A stretch of 64,000 nucleotides of DNA from contig NZ_JAFMPQ010000002.1 in assembly GCF_020667845.1 (NCBI RefSeq), forward strand, positions 1 to 64,000, in the 5' to 3' direction. This DNA comes from Cognatishimia sp. F0-27 (lineage in GTDB: Bacteria; Pseudomonadota; Alphaproteobacteria; Rhodobacterales; Rhodobacteraceae). This document shows, piece by piece, positions 26,701-37,882 of this stretch (the first letter of the stretch is position 1; every line of letters starts with the position of its first letter). A model generated the notes under the pieces. That model searched no databases, was not told the origin of the DNA, and worked only from the letters and a program-made list of their open reading frames with translations. A program made the translations under genes and the position numbers.

Positions 26701-29190
26701 GACGGGGGATTGCGGCGCGACCGGGCGGGTGATGCTGCGCTCCACCGGGCGGCCGGAGCCTTCGGCAATCTCTATGGTAACTGTGGCCTGCATCGGGCGG
26801 CCCTGCGCGTCGATCTCGGGGATCGGCAGGGGCAGGGTCGCGGTGCCATCGGCGCTTGTGGTGAGCGGCGAGGCGAAGGATTTCACGCGGATATTGGCCT
26901 CGTCCGTGTGCCGCCCGAAGCGAAAGCCGGGGAAGGCGTCGAGCGTGGTGCGGGTGGCCAGACGCAGGTCGCCGCGCACGGGCAGGTTTGCGCCGACGGC
27001 ACCGAAGAGGTAGCGGGCCTCAAGTTGAAGCTGCGGCGGGGAGAGCAGCGAGATCGGACCTTCGGGCAGGCTCAGATCGAAGTCGATCCGTTCGGGCACA
27101 AAATCCTCGACCAGCACGGTGTTGGAGGCAAGCGCGGGCGCGTCCGGGTCGGCAAAGACCGCGAGCCGCCAGGTGCCGCGCGGCACGGTGGGCCCGAGCG
27201 GCAGGGTGAAGACATGGCCGCCCGCCTTGGTCGCATCGGAGATGTGGCGCGAATACTCGACCCCATCGGGACGGGTCAGCACGGCAATCGCGGGCAGATC
27301 GGGCAGCGCCATGGCCTGTGCGTCGCGCATCAGGCTTGTGGCGTGGATGACCTCGCCGGGGCGGTAGGCGCCGCGATCGGTTGTCAGAAAGGCGTCGATC
27401 GGGCCGGAGGGGTCGCGCCCCTCGACACCCCGGTCGCTCAGATCGAAGGCCGGTTCGCGCAAGGACAGGAAGGCCAGATCGTCGGCCCCGTCGCGCGCGG
27501 TGACCAGAGCGGGCTGCGCGCTGCCCGAGCCCAGCAGCAGGCCGGGGGCGAAGCGCGCCAGCCCCTCCGCATCGGTCTCGACCTCTGCCAGAACGCGGTT
27601 GGAGGCGGAGACCAGCGCGACGGTCAGCCCCTGCATCGGGTCAGCGCTGCTCAGGGAGCGGGTGACGACGGTCAGACCGTCGCTGCCCTGCATCGTGGTC
27701 AGGCCGATATCGGAAAGGATGAACCACTGCGTCGCGCGGCGGTCGGGATCGTCCACGCCGGACGCGGACGCGGTGAGCGCATAGACGCCTGCCGGTTGAC
27801 CGGCGATGGCCTCGCCCATGGGCAGGCGCGTGAGCATGGTGGCGTTGAGGCTGTTTTCGACGCTGCCCGTGCCGCGCCAGACTTCTTCGGCGATCTCCGT
27901 GGCGAAGTAGTCTTCGGCGTAGCGGCCCAGAGGGCGGGCGAAATAGTCTTCCTGAATGGTGCGCACGAGATTGCGGTCGCTCACGCGGCGCAGCACCAGA
28001 TCGACCTCGGCTGTGTTGACCGTCTCGATGGGCAGCCCGGCATCGGCGGCGCGCGGCAGGACATAGGCGCGGCCGGGAAAGGCGACGGAGGGGCTGCGGT
28101 CGCGGACATAGGCGGTGATCGGCACGTCCTTGACCAGCGCATCGCCCTGCGCGGAGGGCAGACCGGCGCGGAAGGTGATGGTGTAGCGCGCGCCATGGGC
28201 GACACCGCTGATGCAGATCCGGCGGTCATCGGCGCTCACCGCGAGGCGCGGATCGGGCAGGCGGACATAGGGCGCGTAATCGGTGCCCGCGCGGATCAGG
28301 TCTTCGCTGAATTGCGCGCAGATGCGGGGTGCCGCGCTGTCCGCCTCGACGGTGTTTTCGGTGATGCGGAAGCCGTATTGTGCGATGGCCTCGTCGAGCG
28401 CTGCGGTGATGTCGGCGCGGGTGCCGAGGTTGTCGGCCAGTTTCAGCGGCGCGATGGAGGCGCGGCCCTGACCGCGCCGTTCCAGCATGGTGGCCATCTG
28501 CGCCAGGATGGTCTGGCGCACGGGCACGGCTTCGGCGCGCAGATAGGCGTTGATGGCCGAGAGATAGGCGCGGTTGCGGAATGTGCGCCGGTCTGCGTTG
28601 CGGCGGGTTTCGGCATACGCGGCTTGCAGTTCAGAGAGTTGCAGCCAATGCGCCGGCTCATCGCTCTGGGCGACCGCGGCGCCGGTCCAGTGGATCGCGT
28701 TGGCCAGATCGCGGGTGCTGCGCGCCTTTTCGGCGGCTTCGAGCAGAGCGTCGACCGTGTATTGGCCGCCCGCATGGCGCGCGGGCAGGGCGGTTGCTTC
28801 GTTGCGGGCCTGTGCCAGATCGGGCTCGGAGAGGAAGGCAAGCTCGGCGCGGCGGTCGCTGGCGCGCAGGCGGGCATTGGCGCTGACCTCGATCACCCGC
28901 GCGGAGAGGGCGCCGACAAAGGGCACCCGGTCGGTGATGTCACTTTTCGGGAAACAGGCGTTGCTGTTGATGTTGTAGGTGAAGGCGCGGCATTGCGGAT
29001 CGTTCAGACAGGTGCGCTCGCAGGCGGACAGCGTGCTGTCGAACAGCGGCTGGAGGTCCGACCCGTAGAAGTCGATATCGCGCGTCACGACCAGCCTGCG
29101 ATCGGGGATGGCATCTTGTGCCACGGCGGGCAGAATGCTGGCGAACAGGGCGATCAGCCCCAATAGGAAACCGGTGCACAGACGGGTCAT
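23737..29190 (-). CDS. yfhM: bacterial alpha-2-macroglobulin with N-terminal PAN/Apple domain
   Basis: A giant 1,817-residue periplasmic protease trap. A signal peptide (ends PAVAQ, about residue 25) is followed by a PAN/Apple-like module at about 35-85 (ACERTCLNDPQCRAFTYN, then NACFPKSD). Macroglobulin-like domains fill the middle, and the thioester motif YPYGCTEQ lies near residue 1371, with the Cys and Gln needed for the reactive bond. GGGAG precedes ATG 29190; the frame upstream antisense to the kinase is not coding. It is paired with pbpC immediately downstream. Confidence 0.93.
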   Translation of the reverse strand: MTRLCTGFLLGLIALFASILPAVAQDAIPDRRLVVTRDIDFYGSDLQPLFDSTLSACERTCLNDPQCRAFTYNINSNACFPKSDITDRVPFVGALSARVIEVSANARLRASDRRAELAFLSEPDLAQARNEATALPARHAGGQYTVDALLEAAEKARSTRDLANAIHWTGAAVAQSDEPAHWLQLSELQAAYAETRRNADRRTFRNRAYLSAINAYLRAEAVPVRQTILAQMATMLERRGQGRASIAPLKLADNLGTRADITAALDEAIAQYGFRITENTVEADSAAPRICAQFSEDLIRAGTDYAPYVRLPDPRLAVSADDRRICISGVAHGARYTITFRAGLPSAQGDALVKDVPITAYVRDRSPSVAFPGRAYVLPRAADAGLPIETVNTAEVDLVLRRVSDRNLVRTIQEDYFARPLGRYAEDYFATEIAEEVWRGTGSVENSLNATMLTRLPMGEAIAGQPAGVYALTASASGVDDPDRRATQWFILSDIGLTTMQGSDGLTVVTRSLSSADPMQGLTVALVSASNRVLAEVETDAEGLARFAPGLLLGSGSAQPALVTARDGADDLAFLSLREPAFDLSDRGVEGRDPSGPIDAFLTTDRGAYRPGEVIHATSLMRDAQAMALPDLPAIAVLTRPDGVEYSRHISDATKAGGHVFTLPLGPTVPRGTWRLAVFADPDAPALASNTVLVEDFVPERIDFDLSLPEGPISLLSPPQLQLEARYLFGAVGANLPVRGDLRLATRTTLDAFPGFRFGRHTDEANIRVKSFASPLTTSADGTATLPLPIPEIDAQGRPMQATVTIEIAEGSGRPVERSITRPVAPQSPVIGIKPAFDDTLPEGSEARFDVIALDPSLNRTAMDVSWQVNRVRTRYQWYQIYGNWNWEPITTRETIARGTGTLGTDPLQIAADVDWGAYEVVIERTDGAYVSASMAFDAGWYAPADAAQSPDMLELSLDKPAYRPGETATLRMVPRDAGRALVTVMADRVISMQTVDVPAGATTLDLPVTDEWGAGVYVTAQVIRPADDAIGQSPARALGLAHAAVDPGDKRLSVSFDAPTEASPRATMDAAVVIDGLEPGTEAYVTVAAVDLGILNLTGFESPDPAAHYFGQRRLGVEIRDIYGRLIDGSNGAMGAIRSGGDASAGMRMQSPPPTEALAAFFSGPVTVDAQGRAPVSFDLPDFNGTLRLMAVAWSPTGVGQAETDVLVRDPVVISASMPRFLSPGDSTRLLIELTHTKGAAGDMPFSLGATGLQLDAATIPASVTLAENGKTALRIPLTAGPIGDHRLTIALTTPDGQRLTKDLTLGVRALDPATATTRRFALAPGATFQLDDNVFAGFRADQASAMVSAGPLARFDAPGLLAALDRYPYGCTEQVTSQAMPLLYLSSVAEPLGIGNQTQIATRIEQSIAQILTRQSTTGAFGLWRTGSGDFWLDAYVTDFLSRARLGGHSVPELAFTQALDNLANRVAYAPDFDAGGEDIAYALMVLAREGRAAMGDLRYYADEKADALGSPMAQAQLGAALAYYGDQQRADRMFAKSATRIARGGATPEDRVFRADYGSRFRDRAALLSLVVEARSDAVDRITLASQIGTIGRALSTQEQAWALLAAHALVQDPTVSGLTLDGTPVSGPFVRRFDAADLGTRALQNTGTRDTDVTLTTIGVPDGPTEAGGYGYALTRAYYDMEGNAVSPETVAQGTRLVTVLTVKPAEATRARLMVNDALPAGFEIDNPSLLRAGDLAGLDWLETAETEHAEFRTERFLAAVTHSGTEPFRLAYIARAVSPGTFHHPAALVEDMYRPDYRATTASGTVTVTSAP

Positions 29191-29367
29191 CAGACTACTC
29201 CCAGAGCGTATGGCTGAGAGTGTCACACGGGGATCTGGCGTCTGGCAAGTATGGGATCCCGGACACCTGTTAAGCGGATGTTCACCCTGTGGATGGCATC
29301 GTTTTGCGTGATTCTGAGGAAATCGGCGCGGCGCCCTGTCGCGCAGAACAAAGGACATGAGCCCGGG

Positions 29368-32277
29368 ATGAGCCTGGCCGACAAGCTTGCAGAGGAACGG
29401 CGCGCGCGGCTTGCAGCGGAAAGACTGCTGGAGCTCAAGCAGGCTGAGCTGCATCGTGCCAACCGCAAACTCGGGCAACATGCGTTGCAACTCAGTCACG
29501 AGATCACCGAGACCCGTGCCGAAGTGGCGGTGGTGCGGGAAGAAAAGGAAAAGGTCGTCGTCCAGCTGGGCGAGGCCACCGAGAAGATCCAGATCGTCGA
29601 GGGACAACTCTGGCAGGCGCTTGAAACCGTGCGCGACGGGTTTGCCATGTTCGACGATCAGGGGATGATGGAACTGGCCAATCCCGCCTACCTGTCGATT
29701 TTCGAGGATGTCGAGACCATCGGGCCGGGGGCGACCTATGAGCATGTGCTTGAAATCCTGGCCTTTGAGGGCATCGTCGATCCGCAATCCGAAACCCCCC
29801 GGCAATGGCAGGAGCGGATGCTCGCCCGCTGGCATCAACCCTCCATCCCCAATGAGGTGATCCGGCTCTGGAACGGGCGGTTCATCAAGGTGCAGGACCG
29901 CCGCACACCCAAGGGTGGTGTGGTGACACTCGCGGTGGATATCACCGGGCTGATGCGCATGTGGTCGGCTGTGGAGGAGATCCCCGACGGGTTCGTGATC
30001 TTCGACAGCGAGGACCGGCTGTTGATGTGCAACGAGCCCTTCCGTGAGATGTACAGCACCAGCGAGGAGGCGCTTGTTCCGGGCACCTCCTTTGAAGATA
30101 TCCTGCGCTACAGCCTCGAACGCGGACAGTTTCCCGATGCGGTCGGGCGCGAGGAAATGTGGCTCGAGGAGCGCATGACCGCGCATCGCGATGCGGCCCG
30201 CGAGTTGGAGCAGCGGCTCGATGACGGACGGTGGCTGCGCGTCTACGAGCGGCCGACCCGCGACGGTGGCCGGGTCGGTCTGCGGGTCGATATCACCCAG
30301 ATCAAGGAAGACCAGCGTCGCCTGCAGGAGGCAATGATCCGGGCCGAAGAGGCGAATCGTGCGAAATCGGCCTTCCTCGCGAATATGAGCCATGAGATCC
30401 GGACGCCGATGAACGGCGTTGTGGGCATGGCCGACCTGATGCAGGAGACCGATCTGACCGAAGATCAGAGGCTCTATCTCGATACGATCCGAAGCTCCGG
30501 AGAGGCGCTGTTGGTCATCATCAACGACATTCTCGATTATTCCAAGATCGAAGCCGAGAAGCTCGAACTCCATCCGGAGCCGTTCGATCTCGAACGGTCG
30601 ATCCACGAGGTGGTGATGCTGCTGCAACCGGCGGCGCGGGACAAGGATCTGCAACTTCTGGTCGATTTCGACATGTTCATGCCGACACGGTTCATCGGCG
30701 ATCCCGGTCGCGTGCGGCAGATCCTGACCAACCTCATGGGTAATGCGGTCAAGTTCACCAATGAAGGCCACGTGCTTGTCCGCGTGGTTGGCATTCCGAC
30801 CGCAGAGGACAAGACGGCGATCCACATCACGGTCGAAGACACCGGGATCGGCATTCCGGCGGACAAGGTCGACCACGTGTTTGGCGAGTTCAACCAGGTC
30901 GAAGACGAACGCAACCGCAAGTTCGAGGGCACCGGGCTTGGTCTTGCGATCTCGCGGAAGCTGGTCGAACTGATGGGCGGGGAAGTCTGGGTCGAATCCG
31001 AGCTTGGACAGGGCAGCTGCTTCGGGATGCGGCTGATGCTGGCCGCGGAAGAGCCGGTCATCGTCGACAGTGCCGAACTGCCGTCTACGCTTGGCCGGGT
31101 GATCGTGGTCGATCACCATGCCGCCAATCGTGCGATTCTCTCCAAGCAGCTTGAGATGCTCGGGCTTTCGGTCGAGTTCAGCAAAACGGGGTGGGAGCTG
31201 ATCGACAAGATGACGGATCCGCCGGATCTTCTCGTGATCGAACAGGATCTCCCGGACATGCAGGCCGATGAGCTGGTCTCGCATTTGCATCGGTCCGGGC
31301 ACCATCTGCCGATGATCCTGCTGTCGGACAATCCCGGCGCGTTGCAAAGCCGGCTCGAGACGCCGGTGCACGCAATCTTGCAAAAACCCGCCCCCCGCCG
31401 CGCCCTTTTTACGGCGTTGGAACAGATCCAGCCGGTCACAGCTCCCGAGACCGCCGCGCCTGCACTTGCTGCGCCCGAGGTTACCGCGCCGGTGCCTGCT
31501 GGGCCCGAGCGAGAGCCGGCCGCGACCGAAGCGGATGCGTCTACGCTTGGCATGGTCGAACCGACCGCGCCTGCTGCGCCTGAACCGACCAAGCCTGCGC
31601 CTGCTGCGCCCGAGTCAGCCGCGACAGCGCCAGCCCTTGCAGCACCCGGGCTCGCGTCGCCCGAGCCTGCGACGACCAATCCCGCGGCACCCGCATCCTC
31701 GACCGCGCCTCGCCAGCCGGAACCGGCAGCCCCGCATTCGGTTCCGTCAAGGCCAGTCTCGGCGTCCGTCGCGGCTGTGGACGTCGCGGCAAACGCCGCC
31801 GCCGACACAACCGCCCAGAGGCCCGTGACGCCTCCGGATACCGGGGCGGCGCCCGGCCAGTGCGCGGCGGGCGCGGTCGCGCCCGACAAGCTCGACGTGC
31901 TTGTGGCGGAAGACAACAAGACCAATCAGTTGGTCTTTCGGAAGATGGCCGCTGGCTTTGACGTGGAACTGCGCTTTGCCAACAATGGGATCGAGGCGGT
32001 GCAGGCTTACCGCGACAAACGCCCCGACATGATCTTCATGGATATTTCCATGCCGCAGATGGATGGCAAGCAGGCGACCCGCGAAATCCGTTTGCTCGAA
32101 GGGAGCGGGCCGCATGTGCCGATCATCGCGGTCACGGCCCACGCCATGAGCGGCGACAAGGAGGCCGTGCTCGGCGCCGGTCTTGATGACTACCTCACCA
32201 AACCCCTGCGCAAATCACAGCTTGGCGAAAAGATCGCCCTCTTCGCCGAACAAATCAGACGTGATCTCGCAAGCTGA
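29368..32277 (+). CDS. hybrid sensor histidine kinase with pseudo-receiver and receiver
   Basis: A 969-residue soluble-looking sensor. An N-terminal coiled coil (about 5-85), two PAS-like domains (about 85-195 and 200-312), HisKA with His342 (ANMSHEIRTPMN), ATPase with N459, DTGIGIP (491-497) and GTGLGLA (521-527). A first receiver (577-685) has Glu625 where the phospho-acceptor Asp should be and lacks the acidic pair. A 155-residue Pro/Ala-rich linker follows, then a canonical receiver (842-958; Asp892, Lys945). No transmembrane segment is visible. A cognate regulator is not adjacent. Confidence 0.92.
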   Translation: MSLADKLAEERRARLAAERLLELKQAELHRANRKLGQHALQLSHEITETRAEVAVVREEKEKVVVQLGEATEKIQIVEGQLWQALETVRDGFAMFDDQGMMELANPAYLSIFEDVETIGPGATYEHVLEILAFEGIVDPQSETPRQWQERMLARWHQPSIPNEVIRLWNGRFIKVQDRRTPKGGVVTLAVDITGLMRMWSAVEEIPDGFVIFDSEDRLLMCNEPFREMYSTSEEALVPGTSFEDILRYSLERGQFPDAVGREEMWLEERMTAHRDAARELEQRLDDGRWLRVYERPTRDGGRVGLRVDITQIKEDQRRLQEAMIRAEEANRAKSAFLANMSHEIRTPMNGVVGMADLMQETDLTEDQRLYLDTIRSSGEALLVIINDILDYSKIEAEKLELHPEPFDLERSIHEVVMLLQPAARDKDLQLLVDFDMFMPTRFIGDPGRVRQILTNLMGNAVKFTNEGHVLVRVVGIPTAEDKTAIHITVEDTGIGIPADKVDHVFGEFNQVEDERNRKFEGTGLGLAISRKLVELMGGEVWVESELGQGSCFGMRLMLAAEEPVIVDSAELPSTLGRVIVVDHHAANRAILSKQLEMLGLSVEFSKTGWELIDKMTDPPDLLVIEQDLPDMQADELVSHLHRSGHHLPMILLSDNPGALQSRLETPVHAILQKPAPRRALFTALEQIQPVTAPETAAPALAAPEVTAPVPAGPEREPAATEADASTLGMVEPTAPAAPEPTKPAPAAPESAATAPALAAPGLASPEPATTNPAAPASSTAPRQPEPAAPHSVPSRPVSASVAAVDVAANAAADTTAQRPVTPPDTGAAPGQCAAGAVAPDKLDVLVAEDNKTNQLVFRKMAAGFDVELRFANNGIEAVQAYRDKRPDMIFMDISMPQMDGKQATREIRLLEGSGPHVPIIAVTAHAMSGDKEAVLGAGLDDYLTKPLRKSQLGEKIALFAEQIRRDLAS

Positions 32278-32438
32278 TGCAGCCCGACAATGGGTCTGCG
32301 GCCGTCATCACAAGCCTGCGAATTCGGCCCTACTCATACCCCTCTCAGTGCGAAACTCTCCAGATCGGACCGCGATACACGGCCCGGCCGCCACACCCGG
32401 AGGGCCGCGAGCGCTCCGGGACCCGGCAACCGCGCGCG

Positions 32439-33203
32439 TCAGCCGGGTCGTGTAAAGACCGGTTTCTCGTCAGAGGACAGCGCGGGATCGTAGGCATAGC
32501 CGCCACTGTCGAACGCGTGAAGCGCCGCCGGATCGGTCAGCCGGTTTTCAATGATATAGCGTGCCATGGCGCCGCGTGCGCGTTTGGCGAAGAAACTCAC
32601 GATCTTCGGCGTGCCGTTCTTGATTTCCATGAATTGCGGCGTGATGACGGTCAGCCGGAGCGCTTTTCCCGGCACGGCACCGAAATACTCCTGGCTTGCG
32701 CAATTGACGAGCGTATCGGTGCCAAGCGTTTCGGCCTGCGCATTCAGCGCCTTGGCAAGCTGATCGCGCCAATAGGCATAGAGCGTGTCACCGCGGCGCG
32801 TCTTCAGGCGTGAGCCCATTTCAAGCCTGTAGGGCTGGATCCCATCGAGCGGGCGCAGCAGCCCATAAAGCCCCGACAGGATGCGCAGGTGATCCTGCGC
32901 CCATCGCATCGCGTCTTCGTCAAGCGTGGCCGCTTCGAGCCCCTGATAGGTATCGCCCGCGAAGGCAAGTGCTGCCGGTCGGGTGCTTTCGGGGTCGGGC
33001 GCGTCCTGAAACGCCTTGAACCGATCGCGGTTGAGCCGCGCAAGATCGTCGGAGAGGTCCATCATCTGCTTGAGGTCGCGCAGCGTCACATTGCGCGCGG
33101 TCCGGGCTAAGCGATTGGCGTCATCGAGGAAATCCGGTTCGGTCATGGCATGGGACCGGTCGTCCCAGTCGAGCCGTTTGGCCGGTGAAATCACTACGAG
33201 CAT
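32439..33203 (-). CDS. yaaA: peroxide stress protein YaaA (DUF328/UPF0246)
   Basis: A 254-residue cytoplasmic protein of the YaaA family, which limits free iron and oxidative DNA damage under peroxide stress in E. coli. Family runs LVVISPAKRLDW, LSGLYGLLRPLDGIQPYRLE and VNCASQEYFGAV are present, and length is typical. ATG 33203 has AGAGGA upstream. It follows recQ by 38 nt on the same strand, so the two may share a transcript linking oxidative stress and DNA repair. Confidence 0.93.
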   Translation of the reverse strand: MLVVISPAKRLDWDDRSHAMTEPDFLDDANRLARTARNVTLRDLKQMMDLSDDLARLNRDRFKAFQDAPDPESTRPAALAFAGDTYQGLEAATLDEDAMRWAQDHLRILSGLYGLLRPLDGIQPYRLEMGSRLKTRRGDTLYAYWRDQLAKALNAQAETLGTDTLVNCASQEYFGAVPGKALRLTVITPQFMEIKNGTPKIVSFFAKRARGAMARYIIENRLTDPAALHAFDSGGYAYDPALSSDEKPVFTRPG

Positions 33204-33241
33204 GCGGATCCTCTTTGCGTCAGGGCGAGCGTAGGCGAGAT

Positions 33242-35302
<2,061 letters not shown>

Positions 35303-35320
35303 AGGGGCCAGCCTGTGAAA

Positions 35321-35350
35321 ATTGTCTATATCTGCTCTGACATAGACAAT
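35321..35350. promoter_or_regulatory. 9-bp-arm inverted repeat upstream of recQ
   Basis: ATTGTCTAT (35321-35329) and ATAGACAAT (35342-35350) are perfect inverted arms around a 12-nt spacer, 19 nt upstream of the recQ start. The arms contain TATAGA, usable as a -10 on the minus strand. It looks like a dimeric-regulator site. It does not match the alphaproteobacterial LexA box (GTTC-N7-GTTC). Confidence 0.5.
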
Positions 35351-35437
35351 CACATACCAGCAGTTGATGAATCAAGTCTGATCGCGCGGCGATCGTCTCT
35401 TTTCGGAACCGTGCCCGCGATATCGGCTGCCGGAGCG

Positions 35438-35731
35438 TCAGAAGCCGTAGAAGAACCCCTGGTTGTTTTGCAGGATGATCTGGAGCGCGATCACGCCGAT
35501 CAGCACCACCAGCGGGGCAAGATCCAACCCGCCCATCTGTGGCAACATGCGCCGCACCGGCCCGTAGATCGGTTCGAGAAGCCGGGTCAGCCCGTCCCAG
35601 ATCTGGGCCACGATGGGTTGGCGCAGGTTGAGCACCTGAAAGTTGATCAGCCAGCTCATGATCACATGCACGATGATGATGAACCAGACGATGTCCAGGA
35701 TCAGCATCAGGATTTGATACAGGGATTGCAT
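35438..35731 (-). CDS. YggT-family membrane protein
   Basis: A 97-residue protein with two hydrophobic segments (about 4-27 and 67-90) separated by the YggT signature NLRQPIVAQIWDGLTRLLEP then IYGPVRRMLP. YggT proteins are linked to cell division or envelope placement in other bacteria; the biochemical role is not settled. ATG 35731 has GAGG upstream. It stands alone between recQ and the divergent thioesterase. Confidence 0.88.
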   Translation of the reverse strand: MQSLYQILMLILDIVWFIIIVHVIMSWLINFQVLNLRQPIVAQIWDGLTRLLEPIYGPVRRMLPQMGGLDLAPLVVLIGVIALQIILQNNQGFFYGF

Positions 35732-35863
35732 GCGAAATGGCCTCTTTGATGGTCGCGACATCCAACAGGTAGGCGCAGCGCGCCCCGAGGGCAACCCTGA
35801 CGCAATGTCGTGGTTGACGCTCTGGTCAAGCGGGCGCATGCCGGGCGCAAAGGAGTGTGCCCG

Positions 35864-36436
35864 ATGTATCCGTTTGTCCGTATGATCAAGGATCTGATCG
35901 TCAACCGCAACGCAACCCCGCTGGCGCTGGGCGAAACCCATGTTTCGCAACACCTGTGCTGGCCATGGGATCTCGATATGTGGATGGAGCTGAACAATGG
36001 GCGCACATTGACGCTCTACGATCTCGGGCGGCTACCGCTGGCGCAGCGGTCCGGCCTGATCCGCATGCTGCGGAAAAACCGGTGGGGCCTGACCATGGCG
36101 GGGGCCTCGGTGCGGTATCGGAGGCGGATCCGGGCCTTTGAGAAAATCGAGATGCGCAGCCGTCTGATCGGTTGGGACAGCCGCTTCATGTATCTCGAAC
36201 AGAGCATGTGGAAGGCCGATGGCACCTGCGCCGGTCACATCGTTTATCGCGGCGCGGTGACCAACCAACAGGGCATTGTGCCCACGGCCGATGTTGTCCG
36301 TGCGCTGGGCTATGAGGATCGCTCGCCTGCCTTGCCCGATTGGGTGCAGGACTGGTTGGCGGCCGAGGACAAGCGGCCCTGGCCTCCCGTGATGGACGAC
36401 GTGAACCCCTTCGAGGCCGCGTCCCGCGCGGCCTGA
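35864..36436 (+). CDS. thioesterase-family (hot-dog fold) protein
   Basis: A 190-residue acyl-CoA thioesterase-like protein. The pattern CWPWDLDMWMELNNGRTLTL with the conserved D-x-D-x-W-x-E-x-N-N-G is that of the 4HBT_2 / THEM6-like group, and the central strand YRRRIRAFEKIEMRSRLIGW fits the hot-dog sheet. ATG 35864 has AAGGAG upstream. The substrate is unknown. Confidence 0.8.
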   Translation: MYPFVRMIKDLIVNRNATPLALGETHVSQHLCWPWDLDMWMELNNGRTLTLYDLGRLPLAQRSGLIRMLRKNRWGLTMAGASVRYRRRIRAFEKIEMRSRLIGWDSRFMYLEQSMWKADGTCAGHIVYRGAVTNQQGIVPTADVVRALGYEDRSPALPDWVQDWLAAEDKRPWPPVMDDVNPFEAASRAA

Positions 36437-36544
36437 CAGCGGGCCGCTTCAGACAGATCGGCACGCCGGTCTGGACAAAGCCGCGTTAGTGCTTGCCAGC
36501 GTGCGGCGCTCGGGGTTTGATCGCCGCGAGCATGAGGGGGCGGC

Positions 36545-37882
36545 ATGGCAGACGGGACATTGCGCAAGCGCATCTGGGGCTGGTTCTTTTTCGACTGGGC
36601 CAGCCAACCCTATAACACGTTGCTGCTGACCTTCATTTTCGGGCCTTACGTGTCGGAATTGATGGGTGATGGCACGCGCGCCCAGGCCGCCTGGGGGTTC
36701 GGGATCGCCGCGGCGGGGGCCATCATCGCCTTGCTGGCGCCGGTGCTCGGCGCGCTTGCGGATACCGGCGGCAACCGGGTGCGATGGATCTGGGGGTTCT
36801 CCGGTCTCTACGTTGTCGGGTCATCCATGCTGTGGTTCGCGGCCCCGGACAGCTTCAACCTTTATGGGACGCTGTTTTTCTTTGCGCTCGGCCTGATCGG
36901 GATGGAATTTGCCACCATTTTTACCAACGCGATGCTGCCCGATCTGGGGACGCGCGCGGAAATCGGCAGGATTTCCGGCTTCGGCTGGGCCTTTGGCTAT
37001 CTTGGGGGCACCGTCACGCTCGTCATGATGCTGACGCTGTTCGCAGAGAACGCCACGACAGGCAAAACCCTGCTTGGCATCGCGCCAATCCTCGGCCTTG
37101 ATCCGGAAACGCGGGAAGGCACACGGTTTGTCGGACCGCTTACCGCGATTTGGTTCGCGGTGTTCATGATCCCGTTTTTCCTTGGCGTGAAAGACACGAA
37201 ATCGGGGCCGGCTCCGAAAGGCGCGGTGCGCAAGGCGCTTCGTGATCTGCGCAGAACGCTGAAGACATTGCCGCAGAATCGCTCCCGCTTTGCCTATCTC
37301 GGGTCGAGCATGTTCTATCGCGACGGGCTCAACGGGATGTATACGTTCGGCGGGATCTACGCCTCCGGCGTGCTGGGCTGGTCGGTGATCGACATCGGGG
37401 TGTTCGGCATCCTCGCGATCGTTGCGGGGACGATCTTTGCCGTTGTGGGGGGCTTTGCAGACAGCGCCTTTGGCCCAAAGCCGGTGATCCGCGGCTGTGT
37501 CATCCTGTTGATCGGCGTCGCCATCGGTATCGTGACCCTGTCGCCGACATCGGTGCTTGGCATTCCGGTCCCGGAAGGGTCTGCGCTGCCCGATATCGCC
37601 TTTTACGCCTTCGGGGTCATCATCGGCGCGGCGGGCGGGGCGCTGCAATCGGCATCGCGCACCATGATGGTCCGCCAGGCCGATCCGGAGCGCATGACGG
37701 AGGCTTTTGGCCTTTACGCGCTGGCGGGAAAGGCGACATCGTTCCTCGCGCCATTGCTCATCGGTGTTGCAACAACTCTCACCGGGAGCCAGGCTCTCGG
37801 CGTCTCGCCGCTGATTGGCCTTTTCGCGGTCGGATTGGTTCTGTTAGCATGGGTCAACCCGGAAGGAGAAAATCCCTCATGA
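36545..37882 (+). CDS. UMF1-family MFS transporter
   Basis: A 445-residue membrane protein with about twelve helices and the UMF1/Atg22-like opening WGWFFFDWASQPYNTLLLTF, a signature of this major-facilitator subgroup. The central loop (about 215-245) is basic. In yeast Atg22 exports amino acids from the vacuole; the bacterial substrate is unknown. Its stop overlaps the mepA start (ATGA), so the two genes are coupled. Confidence 0.85.
   Translation: MADGTLRKRIWGWFFFDWASQPYNTLLLTFIFGPYVSELMGDGTRAQAAWGFGIAAAGAIIALLAPVLGALADTGGNRVRWIWGFSGLYVVGSSMLWFAAPDSFNLYGTLFFFALGLIGMEFATIFTNAMLPDLGTRAEIGRISGFGWAFGYLGGTVTLVMMLTLFAENATTGKTLLGIAPILGLDPETREGTRFVGPLTAIWFAVFMIPFFLGVKDTKSGPAPKGAVRKALRDLRRTLKTLPQNRSRFAYLGSSMFYRDGLNGMYTFGGIYASGVLGWSVIDIGVFGILAIVAGTIFAVVGGFADSAFGPKPVIRGCVILLIGVAIGIVTLSPTSVLGIPVPEGSALPDIAFYAFGVIIGAAGGALQSASRTMMVRQADPERMTEAFGLYALAGKATSFLAPLLIGVATTLTGSQALGVSPLIGLFAVGLVLLAWVNPEGENPS

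Noticed and set aside
25738-29166. 1,142-codon open frame on the plus strand opposite the alpha-2-macroglobulin gene
   Set aside because: Gly/His/Arg-rich translation with no domain; a GC-rich antisense shadow of a gene with clear domains and ribosome site.
29191-31383. N-terminal continuation of the alpha-2-macroglobulin frame
   Set aside because: It is antisense to the histidine kinase; the signal peptide and GGGAG site at 29190 define the real start.
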